From Dysidea avara (lineage: Eukaryota > Porifera > Demospongiae > Dictyoceratida > Dysideidae): a stretch of 64,000 nt of DNA. The DNA is taken from contig NC_089272.1 of the NCBI RefSeq assembly GCF_963678975.1, positions 63,686,574-63,750,573 on the forward strand, in the 5' to 3' direction. The position numbers and the translations under genes are program-made. Within the stretch, counting starts at the first letter, position 1. Every line of letters begins with the position of its first letter. Positions 11,216-22,241 of this stretch are shown in pieces. The notes beneath the pieces were generated by a model, which was not told where the DNA came from, ran no database searches, and saw nothing but the letters and a program-made list of their open reading frames with translations.

Positions 11216-13000
11216 GTTATAGAAAATGTCTGTTCTAGTTGTGTTGTTTGTTAATAAGATCTGTTGTGATGTGTTTGAAGGGTCATTGGTTATATACCAA
11301 CTTCGAGGTCGACTTGATTCTGGCAGCCCTGAGTGATACTGGTATTTTCAGCTGTCCAGCACTCTGACAGCCAGTCAGCCATTACTATAGTGACAGCGGC
11401 AAGGGAAATTCATCTAGCCTGGGAAAAATAAAATACAAAACTTTGGGGATGCTAAATATTTACAAATATAAAAATTAAGAAAATCGTGCAATTGAATAAC
11501 AGAAACCTTTAAAATTCATCCTAGAGACATCTTACACATGGCAAAAAAATCATATTTCTGGAATAGCATTCATCTATCATCAAATATGGCATTAAAAACA
11601 AGAAAAACATAGACGGTTAGATATAGATTTTTTTTAAATATTGAAACTTTGAATTTTGGTCTACCTGGCTGTCTGACTACAGTTGCAAGGCTGTAGGCCA
11701 AACAAAGCAGTGCATGGCCACTATTTTACACCACAATAACCAAAATGAATTATGCAGTGAAACACGAGATGGATGATGGCATTGTAGTATAGCTTGGTGA
11801 GAAATCCCATGGCATTGAACAAAATAATTGTCATAACATGCCAGTGTAGGGGTTTTCTCATGCATGCTGTAATGCCATCATTCATCTCATTTCACTACTT
11901 TTTATCACTTGGATCCCTACTTTATTTTTAAATATACTTACTAATACTACTAGTTGATTATATAACAGAACTCAATGACTATTATATCAATTATTTACCA
12001 CATAGTAACACCTTCAATAACCAGCTGCCTTGTATTTTATCTGTAAAAATAAAGTTAGTCATAATTAAACTTGTACATGATGAATTCATGTTTTAATTTT
12101 CTAAAGTCTTCTGGTTTTTCAATTTCATTTCATCCCTGTATATTTATACACATCTGTTGTCACACCTTGCTGTACATGTGACAATCCCATAACTGCAAAT
12201 ACAATGTGTGGGGTATAAAGATCTCTCATAACTTAATATGCACTTCCTTAATTTATTACAATGTCATTAAGGAAGCCATAATCAATGCTAAAATGCAGAT
12301 ATTCATTGAAATGAACACCTTTGATAAAATTTCTTAAGAATACAGTTCACATTTCCTTCTATGTAGCCATATCACACAGCTGCATGTTATGGTAAACAAT
12401 TCTAGCCAAACATAGTTTTCACCATATGCTTCCTTAGGAGAAGGCATAAAACTTGCAACCCTTTCCCGAGCTTGTAATAGAGCCCAACTGCGAAAGCCTG
12501 CTTTTGACACCTTTATCATCACTAATTATCTGGTTGGCTGAAATGCTATTTTGCCTACAGCCTCTAAGGCCAGCCCTGATCCTTTCATTTCTAACTGAAA
12601 TATGTAGTGCAAATCCAAGGATCTGAACAATAACTTATAACACTTGAGCCACTCAGCCTAGCTGTATAGAATGACCCAGCACAGCTTTGCCATGTATACT
12701 CACACACTAACATGCAATGCTATATACAGTGTAGTGTTGAAAAGTCTGACAAACAAACTAGCATACTTGTGAGTTCCTAACCAGTCACTTGAGCCATTGT
12801 TTTAAGTAACCAAAACATGCATTGCTAAGATTCTTAAATAAATGGTAACCAGAAGTAACAATTATTTTACAGTGGCCTGGGCTTTACTAGATTGTTCCTT
12901 TGTTGGAGGTTATTATTTATTAGTTAGACATGCAGGTTTCTTACCACAATAAAAACCCTGCATATATATTGCACCTATCAAAAAAATGCTATTGTCTAAC
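11216..13000. other. Intergenic, no gene seen
   Basis: AT-rich, without a supportable coding segment, repeat array or RNA gene. The first 200 bp may still be decayed retroelement tail. Confidence 0.5.
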
Positions 13001-13049
13001 AACAGTTAGATTAATGAAAACAAACTCAGCAAAAAACATGTTTTGTACA

Positions 13050-13883
13050 TTAATTATCTTTTACTGCAAGCAATCTCTTTACAGCATCTCCCGGACCTTC
13101 ACCTTCAAAAGCACTTGGACTCTTGAATGAGCCACCAATGTGATCCCACAGAGTGAAGAATTGGCCATAATTGAAGTTATAGTATAAATGATGATCTGTG
13201 TGATGAGCTGATCCATTGATGTATGCCTTCAGTAGGTCGGGTACACAATAATTTCCATCATGAATTGACACAGCCCAAAGATTAACAAAAAGAAATAATG
13301 TAAGATACAACAGCTTGTTTAATGGAAACAGAAATGGATAGATGTGATATGGGACACCTTGCAAGAAAGTATCGATTGGATGTAAGGAATAGCTAGCAAA
13401 GGGTGTCGGTACTATCCACTTATGGTGCTGCTTGTGGACATGTTTATACACCAGTTTACTATGGAGACCACGGTGTATCCAGTATATCAAACAATCAGTA
13501 AACATCACAAATGTGAAAGTACTAAACAGAATGAATAGCCAACCATATGCACCCCCCACTCCATAGTAGAGCTTGCTATAGCCACGTACCTCCAGTAGAA
13601 ACACTGCAGCTGTTGGAGTAGCCACGAAGGGGATAGACCAACAGGTATATTGTATCTCCAGCCTCACTTGATTCTTGAGAAACTTCGGGTGCTGCATCAA
13701 TGACTGGTCAAAGATGAAGAAATAGTTTAAGGTCCCATAAAGGAAGTATGTCACATATGCAGTAATGGTTGTGATCAGAACTAGGCTGAGTAACTGACGG
13801 CGCCAGTCGGTTGGTTCAAAGCTGGCAGGATACAAGTATGGTGTAAGGACGAAACGATCGCACGCGTCCAGGACTAAATCCAT
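13050..13883 (-). CDS. SC5D: Lathosterol 5-desaturase (sterol C5-desaturase), copy B
   Basis: Second intact, intronless sterol C5-desaturase of 277 aa, with the same predicted reaction as copy A (lathosterol to 7-dehydrocholesterol in the ER). All three His boxes (HRGLH, HKQHH, HTDHH) and the surrounding hydrophobic segments are kept. By hand count it differs from copy A at about 27 positions, clustered at residues 41-53 and 80-83, and lacks one residue around position 111. Both copies share the 3' flank (from 13003, compare 3168) and the splice acceptor nine bases before the ATG, so the duplication included flanking DNA. Neither copy has a stop or frameshift, so both are probably under selection. 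Same orientation, about 9 kb apart. Confidence 0.93.
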   Translation of the reverse strand: MDLVLDACDRFVLTPYLYPASFEPTDWRRQLLSLVLITTITAYVTYFLYGTLNYFFIFDQSLMQHPKFLKNQVRLEIQYTCWSIPFVATPTAAVFLLEVRGYSKLYYGVGGAYGWLFILFSTFTFVMFTDCLIYWIHRGLHSKLVYKHVHKQHHKWIVPTPFASYSLHPIDTFLQGVPYHIYPFLFPLNKLLYLTLFLFVNLWAVSIHDGNYCVPDLLKAYINGSAHHTDHHLYYNFNYGQFFTLWDHIGGSFKSPSAFEGEGPGDAVKRLLAVKDN

Positions 13884-13892
13884 TTTTAAAAC

Positions 13893-14042
13893 CTGTGGAC
13901 AAAGAACAGCATCCGATCATATAACAAAACCAAATTTTCCGTCCGGCAAACAATGTCATACACTTAATGGGATATAGCTAACAACAATTACGGCACAGCA
14001 CTAGCGTGGCTAAATATACAGCAAGACTTCAGCACAACTCAC
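13893..14042 (-). other. Predicted 5'-UTR intron of SC5D copy B
   Basis: A GTGAGTTG donor at 14042 follows CTACTAAA, and a TTTGTCCACAG acceptor ends at 13893 beside GTTTTAAAAATG. It parallels copy A, although the intron interior is largely diverged. Confidence 0.5.
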
Positions 14043-14176
14043 TTTAGTAGGAGACGTAAAGTGTTTTCCGGTATAGTCACGTGGGCCAGACCTTTATTTT
14101 CACACATGGGCTAATAACCGGAATCTGGAACGGAACGGACGTCACTCTGATAACTCCACTATCAAGCACACTAGTT

Positions 14177-14267
14177 GTATGAAGGTAAGTTTTGGGTGAG
14201 TTCGAGGCGAGCTAGGGTTGAAGCGAGCATAGCTCGCCTCGAACTCACCAAAAACTTACCTTCATAC
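14177..14267. repeat. Foldback hairpin, 91 bp
   Basis: Arms of about 36 bp: GTATGAAGGTAAGTTTTGGG continuing TGAGTTCGAGGCGAGCT, and the exact complement ending AACTTACCTTCATAC. The loop is about 18 nt. The arms are nearly perfect over almost their whole length, so the hairpin is recent or maintained. Confidence 0.8.
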
Positions 14268-14329
14268 AGACTCACAGTGAAAGCGTAGATTATCGATAAT
14301 CTATCTAGTATGTCAGTGTATTTGATAAA

Positions 14330-14601
14330 CTAGAAAGCCACGCTAGTCATAATATTTGATAAACTAGAAAGAGTACAAAGGAAAGCAGCAAGATCTGTAC
14401 GTAATGATTACTCAATGTACTCTATAGTCACTAACATGTTGTTAAATAGGATGCACTGGACAACACTTCAAGTTAAAAGAGAAAACTTGAGACTGATAAT
14501 TATTAATAATCTTGTTGAAATTGAAACAGGGAACTCACTTATCAAGAATAATGTATCCACCCGAGGACAGATTCAAGCAACCATTTACCAGTGTTAATTC
14601 A
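14330..14601 (+). pseudogene. LINE ORF2 C-terminal remnant, left part
   Basis: Encodes the usual end of a non-LTR ORF2: LERVQRKAARSV (14346 on), then MHWTTLQVKRENLRL, then NVSTRG. The text breaks at 14601 and resumes at 16581 after a nested insertion. If the insertion and one copy of its duplication are ignored, the frame runs on into SFKYSFYPDAIKLWNKLP. One small frameshift remains just before the break. Confidence 0.75.
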
Positions 14602-14800
14602 CAGTATTGAGCAAGTTACTTTTTAAAGTAACTATAGCTAATATTATAATTACATATTACTTGCAACTGAACTATTTAGTTACAGTTACATATTACCCAT
14701 AAAATAAAGTAACTATAATAATATTACTTTGTATCCACAGCCTTAAGCTGTCACGTGTGAAACTACCACCTTATCACGTGACATGATTGCGTTGTTGGTG

Positions 14801-15557
14801 GGGTTATTGCATAAAGTGGCCCTGTGGCCTTAGATCTTGGTGATCATGAGAACATCAGTAGAGTGTGACACAGCTACTATGCATTATTGTTGCCTCGCAT
14901 AGGCTTGTGTTAAACTCCATGCCAGCATAGAGTCATAAGGGAGATCAATACTTTCTAATACAACAGTCACTATACATGTTTTTATAATAAATACTCAATA
15001 GAGCATTCGCAAATTAAGCATGACATACAGACTATGTGATATTTCTAATGTAGAATCTCGCATAGAATCCTAGCTATATACACATGCCGTAGAGCCAATA
15101 TGGTTGGCCTGTTCATATTGCAGCCTGCATGTTTCATGGATCATCTGGTAGCTATAGCTACCAAGCTAGCTACAGAGCATGGTATGTAAATTGTAGAGCT
15201 TTTCTGAGTAAGGTAGTCCACAGATTATATAATCTATGGGTAGTCACAGTAGCAGTATTCAACTGAGTAAACAAGCCAGGCTGTTATTTCTTGCCATATA
15301 TTAATGCAGCCATACGACTTAACTTGTGAATGCTCTATTAGAGTATTTTATTAAAACCATGTAGGTGACTGTTGTATTAGAGAGTATCGATCTCTCTTAT
15401 GGTTCTATGCTGGCATGGAGTCTAACACAAGCCTATACGAAGCAACAATAATGCATAGTAGCTGTATCACACTCTACTAATGTTCTCGTGATCACCAAGA
15501 TCTAAGGCTACAAGGCCGTAAAGCCACTAGGCCAAAGGCCACTTTTTGCAATAACCC
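14801..15557. mobile_element. Mutator-like foldback element nested in the hAT-like element
   Basis: Long inverted arms of about 170-190 bp start at GGGTTATTGCATAAAGTGGC and end at the complement GCCACTTTTTGCAATAACCC. The flanking 9-mers TTGTTGGTG (14792-14800) and TTGTTGGAC (15558-15566) agree at 7 of 9 positions. Long arms plus a 9-bp duplication are typical of MULE-type elements. No coding region is visible. The arms carry the dispersed motif (14947-14970 and around 15371), and further copies sit in the centre. Confidence 0.65.
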
Positions 15558-15830
15558 TTGTTGGACAATGTGCAAATCTTAGTTATAAGTAAGAAGCTGG
15601 TGAATAAGCTTCATTCAGTAGGCTTCATTACTCCGTTGTGGCTAGGCGTTACTCAGTGAATTACTAACGAGATTAGTAACTTCTTTACTAGTAGTAATAT
15701 TATTAGATTCGTCACAGTAACTATATTACTTAGGTAACGCGTTACATTTGTAAGTAAAGTAACTTGAGTTATATTACCTGTTTTTATAGTGTATTTCGTT
15801 ATATTACTTAGTTACCACAAAAATAATAAT

Positions 15831-16553
15831 AAGGTAAATGAGGGTAATTCCGGACACTCTGATAAAATCACTCTAACACTGCACTCACAACGAGTTAGGG
15901 TGCATCTGCAGTAAAAATTTCGTTTCGATACAATCAACTGCTGAGGAGTTATGAGCGAAAATTTAACAACGTGTAAAAATACAACATGCGGCTAATTCCG
16001 GACACTTTGAATAACAAACAAGTAGCGCCTTCTACAGGTTACCAATCCTCTTTAAAAGTATAGAGACTATAAAGTATCACTCATCTGTAGCTTATAAATC
16101 AAGTAGAAAGTTCATACCCTTTGGGAGGAAGCAGCAGTGCATATTTTAAAAAGTTTATGCAATTCGCGAATATTTTCTTTGTATTTCAATAGAACAGCTG
16201 CTGAAAAATCGACTGCTGCTCAGCCTGTGCTGCATGGATTCTTATGATTTTTGGTATGCAATTACCCGAGGGTATGATCTTCTTATAAATCTTTGAAAAT
16301 TGAAAATATGAACTTGGGCTGTCTGGTTAGATAAACATTTTCAAAGTTTTTGAACAAAAACACTCGTGATTACGCTACAAATTCGTGTCAAACTTCGCAA
16401 TGGAATAACGGATTCGCTTCAATTTTGGTTTGTAGATAGGTCATAGTACACTACATTAGCATACCAAATTATAGGCCCAGGGATTCTACCATTGTTGAGG
16501 ACGATATAAGTGTCCGGAATTAGCCGCTGTCCGGAATTACCCGCACTTACCTT
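15831..16553. mobile_element. TIR element with AATTCCGGACA termini
   Basis: The left end AAGGTAAATGAGGGTAATTC, then CGGACACT, is matched by the complement of the right end AAGGTAAGTGCGGGTAATTC, then CGGACA. The block GGCTAATTCCGGACACTT also recurs internally (about 15991) and just inside the right end, giving direct subterminal repeats. About 720 bp, non-coding. The superfamily is not assigned because no clear target duplication was seen. Confidence 0.6.
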
Positions 16554-16580
16554 ACATGTAACGCGTTACTCCCAACACTG

Positions 16581-16710
16581 TTACTTCATTTAAATATTCC
16601 TTCTACCCTGATGCAATTAAACTGTGGAATAAATTACCAGATACTATAATTAATTGTACAACATTACAAAACTTTAAAGATCTAATTAACTGTTAACAAT
16701 ATTTGCACAC
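16581..16710 (+). pseudogene. LINE ORF2 C-terminal remnant, right part and 3' end
   Basis: Continues the LINE tail interrupted at 14601: SFYPDAIKLWNKLPDTI near 16596-16650, then NFKDLIN and a stop near 16695. The LWNKLP box and following FK..L helix are the standard end of CR1/L2-like ORF2 proteins. Confidence 0.75.
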
Positions 16711-16793
16711 ACACTACACCTTTATGTACATTAAGTTTACACTCGCTTGTCGAGTCCTGTACATTACATATAATTAATTAAGCGTATACCCAT

Positions 16794-17243
16794 TAGTGGT
16801 GTGCGATATCAGGATTTTTATTTCGATATGTTATCGATACGATATTTGGGTAAATATCGAAATTTCGATACGATTTTCGATAATTTTTAATTGTGTGGGT
16901 GGTGCAATTGCGTGGGCGGCCGATACTTATAAATATGCTTGAAATACACTTTACACACAAACTATTGCATAAAACTAATAATAAGCCTAGGAAACTGGTA
17001 GACAAGTTTTTAAAGTGGCTAGATAGTACAGAACCAACCTTCATTTCTAGCGTGATTGCGCAATCACACACTAAATGCTGTAGATTTATCGAAATATTCT
17101 TCGATATTTCGATAATTATCGCAAAATGTTACCTTTTCGATAAATATCGAAATCTGCTAAAGCAGTATCGAAAATCGATACGATAACTATATCGACAAAA
17201 TTATCGCGAAATCGATATTTTTTCGATATATCGCACATCACTA
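16794..17243. mobile_element. hAT-like MITE with 8-bp target duplication
   Basis: The ends TAGTGGTGTGCGATAT and (complement of the right end) TAGTGATGTGCGATAT are inverted repeats. The flanking octamers ATACCCAT (16786-16793) and ATACTCAT (17244-17251) match at 7 of 8. The interior is rich in TATCGAAA and TCGATA repeats on both strands. The open frames inside are not supported as genes. Confidence 0.85.
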
Positions 17244-17254
17244 ATACTCATGTA

Positions 17255-17610
17255 TACATAGGCGGCAAAAGGGGGGGGGGGCTAGGGGGCTGAAGCCCCC
17301 CCCCCTCAGAATGATATCACACCGAAATCACCTTTCTTGGAGTGGGGCTGAAAACTGTGATAAAGATCGAGATACTCTAATAGAGCAGTCACTCTATAAT
17401 AAAGTAGTCGGTGTGTAGCGAGCTATGTAAGGATTTTTATGTAGTTTATCAGCTAGAAATGGTGGTTGGTGAGGTGGAAAGCTCTTGTCAGTTGGTTATG
17501 ACTTTTTTTTTTTTTTTTTTTTGGTCTCACCTTACCAAACTATAGAAATAAGTCTGGGTCAGCCCAGCCCCCCCTCATATCAACTATTTCCTCCGCCGCT
17601 GTATGTATAC
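17255..17610. mobile_element. Possible DNA transposon with GGCGGC ends
   Basis: The left border ATACATAGGCGGCAAAAG, followed by a G-run and then a C-run, and the right border CCTCCGCCGCTGTATGTATA, form a partial inverted repeat. It contains a dispersed-motif copy at 17366-17392 and an 18-T run near 17505. The duplication at the ends is ambiguous because the flanks are TA-rich. Confidence 0.35.
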
Positions 17611-17717
17611 CTGTTTATACCCATGTGTACCTGTGTACACCAGTGTATACTCAAGTATATATAAACCAGTGCATGTGGTTACCAATGAGTATACCCCTTA
17701 GTATAATGTAAATAAAG

Positions 17718-17880
17718 CCTGTCCCAGTTGTACACACTTGTTGAGCAGACTAACTTCTTTGACATTAAAAATTACACTGAGCAATATACATAAAATTACA
17801 GCTGTTTTTATAGCACTACATTATGTCATTGTTTATTGTTTAATTAGTATGCAGTCTTAAGTTCTAAAACATTCTTCTCA
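17718..17880 (-). repeat. 3' LTR
   Basis: Starts (minus strand) TGAGAAGAATGTT and ends CTGGGACAGG. It matches the 5' LTR at 24628-24788 over its whole length with about six differences and one small length change (TTGTTTATTG against TATTG). Confidence 0.85.
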
Positions 17881-17896
17881 TCTTCCTCCCCTTTTT
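17881..17896 (-). other. Polypurine tract
   Basis: On the minus strand AAAAAGGGGAGGAAGA lies directly before the TGAGAAG start of the 3' LTR. This is the expected place for the plus-strand primer of an LTR element. Confidence 0.8.
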
Positions 17897-17936
17897 CTGA
17901 CAGTTCTTCATTTTCTCAATTTAGTTTTACTATGTC

Positions 17937-18977
17937 CTAGCCACACTTGTGATCAGTTGGAATGCTTTCTTTACATCTGGAAACTTTCTGTAGGGAAACA
18001 CATCTTGCTTCACTGCCTGGTTCAGTCACTGGTTTAACTTTGACAATGGTATCAGTAACTTCATACACTCGATATGGTCCATGGTAGGATTTATCTAGCT
18101 TGAACTTGGGTTGCTCATTGATTAATACAGTATTACCAACCTGAATTGTTACCGGATGAGTAGACTTGTCATACTGTTTTTTCTGAGATAGTTGAACCTG
18201 CTGAATATTTTTCCTAGCAATTTCACGAATAAATTTTAATTCCTTAAAGAGAACTGTGCCATAGTCTGAGTAAATAACAGGAATCTTTGGAGAAGGAGAA
18301 TGGAAATTCAGTACTGACGGTAGCTTAGCATCTCTACCATATAGTAGGGAAAAAGGTGTTTCTCCTGTGGAGGAATGTACCATTGTTCAATAAGCAAACA
18401 ACAATGGACCAAGTAACTTGTCCCAGTCACGCCCTTTGTTAGTTACTACCTTCGCTAGCATAGATTTCAGCGTGCGGTTGAAACATTTGATTAAGCCATC
18501 ACACTGTGGGTGTCCTGGGGTGGTGGGGAGCTGTTTGATACCCAGAATAAAAGTTGTATCTTGCAAAACATCTGCAAGGAATTCTGGAGCACGATCATGA
18601 ATCAAAGAGGTAGGCACAACATGTCTGTAGATTAAATCTGCTAGGCATTTAGCAACAGTTGCTGCAGTCTGGTCTGCCACTGCATATACATCTGGCCATT
18701 TTGTTAAATAGTCTTGAAAGACTAAAGCATAGTGATTCTTATCAAAACTCTCATCCATTTCTTTAAAGTCCATGCCAACAATGGCAAAAGGTTCACCAAC
18801 TGGGATGTTATGCAATGCAGGGTTCTGTCTTCTCTCTTGTCCTTGTACTGTTGCACAAGTAAGACATGACTCACACTTCTTAAAAACTGAAGAACTCATA
18901 CCGGGCCAATAGAAATACAATTTCAAGACGTCTTCACCCTGCAGGCACATCACTGCTTTTATAATACAACACATCAT
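17937..18977 (-). pseudogene. Integrase remnant of the Gypsy element
   Basis: Two open pieces (18977-18387 and 18383-17937) joined across a stop or frameshift. The first has CESCLTC of the zinc-binding part, then the core: GMDF (first Asp), a block around HDRAPEFL (second Asp) and HPQCDGLIKCFNRTL. In active relatives that last block carries the catalytic Glu (VERFNRTL); here a Lys stands in its place. The second piece is the C-terminal part with GETPFSLLYGRD and PKFKLDKSYHGPYRV, a GPY/F-like module. The broken frame and lost Glu make it inactive. Confidence 0.85.
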
Positions 18978-19770
18978 CTAAATCAAAGTACCCTTTCTTT
19001 GCTACACTTAAAATTCTTTTTTCTACTTTCCAGTCTTCTGGTAACTTTTTTTCTAAATAATCAGTGATACCAACTATCTCCTGATCCTTTGACTGCTGGT
19101 CACAAATTTGCTGAATTAACTGCTCTTCAAGATTAAATGAAACTATCAGTACTCTACCATCAAGTGACTCTTCATTCAGCATGGGTGCTAGTGAAAGTGC
19201 ATCGGCAGCCTCATTTAACTTCCCTGGCTTATGTTCAAGCACGAGGTCTGATAGGAACTGAGCAATTTTTAGGTACCATCTTGACAATAATCCCTTTGAT
19301 TGACTATTCATAAAAGACAAATAATCGGATACAAGGGCTTGGTGGTCTGTATATAAACTGTTGTCTTATGCCCAAGTAAATATACTTCAAAGTGATTCAA
19401 AGCAAACACAATTGCTGCCATCTCTAACTTTGTAGGAGGATATTTCTTCTCAGCATCATTGGTAACCCTACTAGCAAAAGCTACTGGATGTCGCTCATTG
19501 TCATCACCAACTTGTTCTAATACAGCTCCAAAGCCATTCTCGCAAGCATCAACCCATAGAAAAAACTCCTTGTCAAGATCTGGTGATATTAGAACTGGTG
19601 CAGATATCAGTACTTGCTTTATAGTCTGGAAGGCTTCCTCACACTGCTCATTCCATTCAAACAGACAGGTTGACCAGATTGTTTGTCTTTCTTTGTTAAA
19701 GCTGTTAAAGGTTTACTGATCATTCCCATGTTTCTGACATGCTCCCGGTAGAAATTGTCTAACCCTAGAA
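18934..19770 (-). pseudogene. RNase H region remnant of the Gypsy element
   Basis: Minus-strand pieces contain the end of the RNase H domain and the linker to integrase: VLEHKPGKLNEAADALS (19240-19190), where HxxGxxNxxAD is the family signature. Upstream traces around 19340-19700 are broken by several stops. Confidence 0.7.
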
Positions 19771-19785
19771 ATCGTTTGACTTCCT

Positions 19786-20330
19786 TCACTGTGGATGGTC
19801 TAGAAAAATGTTTGATGGCATCAATATTTTTCTCTGTAGGACAGATGACAATACAAAGCCTAGGTACTCAACCTTGTGCTCAGCAATAGCACACTTTGAG
19901 GGCTTTACTCCGAGTCCTGCTTCCTGAAGCCTCTGCAATACTTTCTTCAAATGAGTGATGTGTTCAGAAAAGGTTTTAGAAGCAATGAGAATATCATCTA
20001 AATAAATGAATACAAAATCCCACCCAGCAAATAATTTATCCATTAATCTTTGAAACGTTTCTGGTGCGTTTGTAAGGCCAAACGGCATTCTACAATATTG
20101 AAACAAGCCACAATGACAAATGAATGTTGTCTTTGCCTTGGACATGTCTTCCATTTTGACCTGATGGTACCCACGCATCAGATCAAGGGTTGAAACATAC
20201 TTTGCCTTCTGGTTCCCAATAGCATCTATCAGCTCATCCACATGAGGTAATGGATAACGATCTGGAACTGTATCCTTATTGATACTTCAATAGTCAACAC
20301 AAAGTCAAGGAGTGCCATCCTTCTTTTTAA
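19786..20330 (-). pseudogene. Reverse transcriptase core of the Gypsy element
   Basis: Clear Gypsy RT blocks: YVSTLDLMRGYHQVKM, MPFGLTNAPETFQRLMD, the catalytic FIYLDDILIAS (YLDD intact) and GLGVKPSKC. Upstream, at about 20290, the expected FCVDYRxxN block is interrupted by a stop. A later MITE (20433-20578) separates this from the preceding part of pol. The active-site Asp pair remains, but the frame is not continuous. Confidence 0.85.
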
Positions 20331-20432
20331 CTAGTACTATTGGTGAAGCATAGGGACTATTTGCTGGTTTTACACAATTGATTTGCAACAATTTATCTAG
20401 CTCCTCCTCTAGTTACTTTCTCAAGGCATATG

Positions 20433-20578
20433 CAAGGCTGGGGGAAGTGTCCAGGCAGCCCAGGCAAGAGCCTGACCAATATTTTACTGTCACAGTAAAT
20501 TATCCATGAACATTTACCACCATCAAGTTATTTTGATAGCTTTGCCTGACCAATAATTTGATGCTTCCCCCAGCCCTG
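20433..20578. mobile_element. Small MITE inserted in pol
   Basis: The ends CAAGGCTGGGGGAAGTG and (complement of the right end) CAGGGCTGGGGGAAGCAT form an inverted repeat around about 115 bp. It splits the pol frame between ARRLPY-like and LRK-like text. The target duplication is imperfect (CATATG/GATATG). Confidence 0.65.
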
Positions 20579-21383
20579 ATATGGTAATCTTCTTGGAGCT
20601 TCTCTTACAGGATTTGCACCTGCAGTGTCTATTGAATGTTCTACTACATCAGTTTCTCCTAACTCTTCATCACACAAAGTAAAAACTTGATCATGCTCTA
20701 ATAAACTGTCCAGGAACTGCCTTTGTTCAGTATCAGAACATTGATCACTGATCTTGAATTCTTTCTCCAATTGATTCAATTGATCACTAACCTGACACAT
20801 TCTAACCGACTGCTCTTCAGCTCTTTTGGGTGGTTCTTCCCATAGACTGTTCCACAATGGATCACCATGTTCTACTAGACTAGCCTCTTCCAACTGTCCA
20901 ATGACTGTTCCTCTCTTGAACACTTGAGGTTGTGTTCCCCAATTAATCAAAGGAATTCTGCACAGAGTTTGACTTCCACAAATTCCATCAGTAAAATCAC
21001 ATTGTACCTCACTCATAATATTATCATCTGGAACAATAATCTGTAGACTATTGGGATCAGAGCTAGTGCTGGAATGCACTACATCAGCAATGGGTTTATA
21101 TGTAGATTTCACAGTAAGTTGTGATTGTGCTGGCACAAGCTCAGTACACTCTTCAGGCATTGTAGCATCATTTGTACACAGATGATCTTGTATGAAGTTA
21201 ACAGCCACTTGTTGCTGTGATTGGCCTACCACATCAATCCACACAGTGTGTCCAGGCATTAATTGCACAGTATGTTTCAAAACCATTGGAAGAACTTTTG
21301 TAGATCCGTTTGACCGCTGTGTTGTAGTTACTAACTCTTGCAATGTTGAAGAAGCCACTGGCTCAGCTAATGACTCTGTTGTG

Positions 21384-22207
21384 TCACTTGTGAATAGAAA
21401 AGGTAAGAGTGGTTTCACTTGTAGGTACTTCAGACAACTTTTGTGATTCCAGTAAATTTCCTGCCTGACTTAATTGCTGTAGCAAACTTTCTGTAATCAC
21501 CTCAATTCCATTAGAATGAGTTATTCTAAAATCAAAGCCAACAAGGGCATTTGTACCCATAATCATTCCACAGTTCCAAACTTCTCCTTGCCAAATAGGC
21601 TTGGAAGAGTCCATCACATAGCAGGGAATTTGTAAGCTTAACCCAGTGATGTCAACGACAACATGTAACTTTACCAAAGCCTTGGCACCAAGTGGGGACC
21701 CCTCTGCTCCAATGGGCCGAGTATCAAGGGATAAATGTTGGGCCAAACAATTAGAGACACTCCAATTTTGTTTCTCTTTGATGTAGGGAAGCAATTGTTA
21801 TCTGACAATACACACTTGTGAGCCTGAATCAATAAATGCTCTTGTTGGAATGCCTCCAACTATTACATCAGCCTTGTAAACTGAACCAACCACATTAGTA
21901 TTACAGCATGTATATGATTTACTTACAGATAACATATGTATCCATACCTCTGACACTGACTGGCTTTCACTGTTTTCATCAACTGGCTGATTCACAAGCT
22001 GGTTGATTGTTTGCTCTCTGTCGGTTGACTGGTCACATGATTGTTGACTGCTCTGCTGTTTAATATCAGCTGACTCATCATGTAACTGTTTACTGTTATT
22101 CTGTTTACTATCAGCTGACTACCTTCTGTTACAAATTTCACTACATGACATGACCTTGCAAGATTACCCTTTTTGCCACACTTTAAAAAACCCTTAACAG
22201 TTGACAT
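21384..22207 (-). pseudogene. Retroviral-type protease and pre-RT region of the Gypsy element
   Basis: The piece at 21995-21798 holds GGIPTRAFIDSGSQVCIV, the aspartic protease active-site block (DSGS, with Asp retained), interrupted right afterwards. Further text follows in shifted frames (IGVSLIVWP..., GTNALVGFDF), then the spacer to RT (20528-21418). At 22207-22150, upstream on the minus strand, is a partial zinc knuckle (KCGKKGNLARSC). Confidence 0.75.
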
Positions 22208-22241
22208 ACTGGTACTGGCAGACCCTTGGCAGGACTGTGGG

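Larger units (their letters stand above)
14602..16580. mobile_element. hAT-like non-autonomous element with 8-bp target duplication
   Basis: The left end is CAGTATTGAGCAAGTTACTT and the right end (complement) is CAGTGTTGGGAGTAACGCG. The flanking octamers TTAATTCA (14594-14601) and TTACTTCA (16581-16588) match at 7 of 8 positions, the duplication length of hAT transposons. It sits inside a LINE tail whose reading continues on the far side. No transposase is visible. Most of the interior is two younger insertions (14801-15557 and 15831-16553). Confidence 0.75.

Noticed and set aside
16793-17186. Two opposite-strand frames of about 95 aa
   Set aside because: They fall inside a hAT MITE with inverted repeats and target duplication; no similarity to a transposase.
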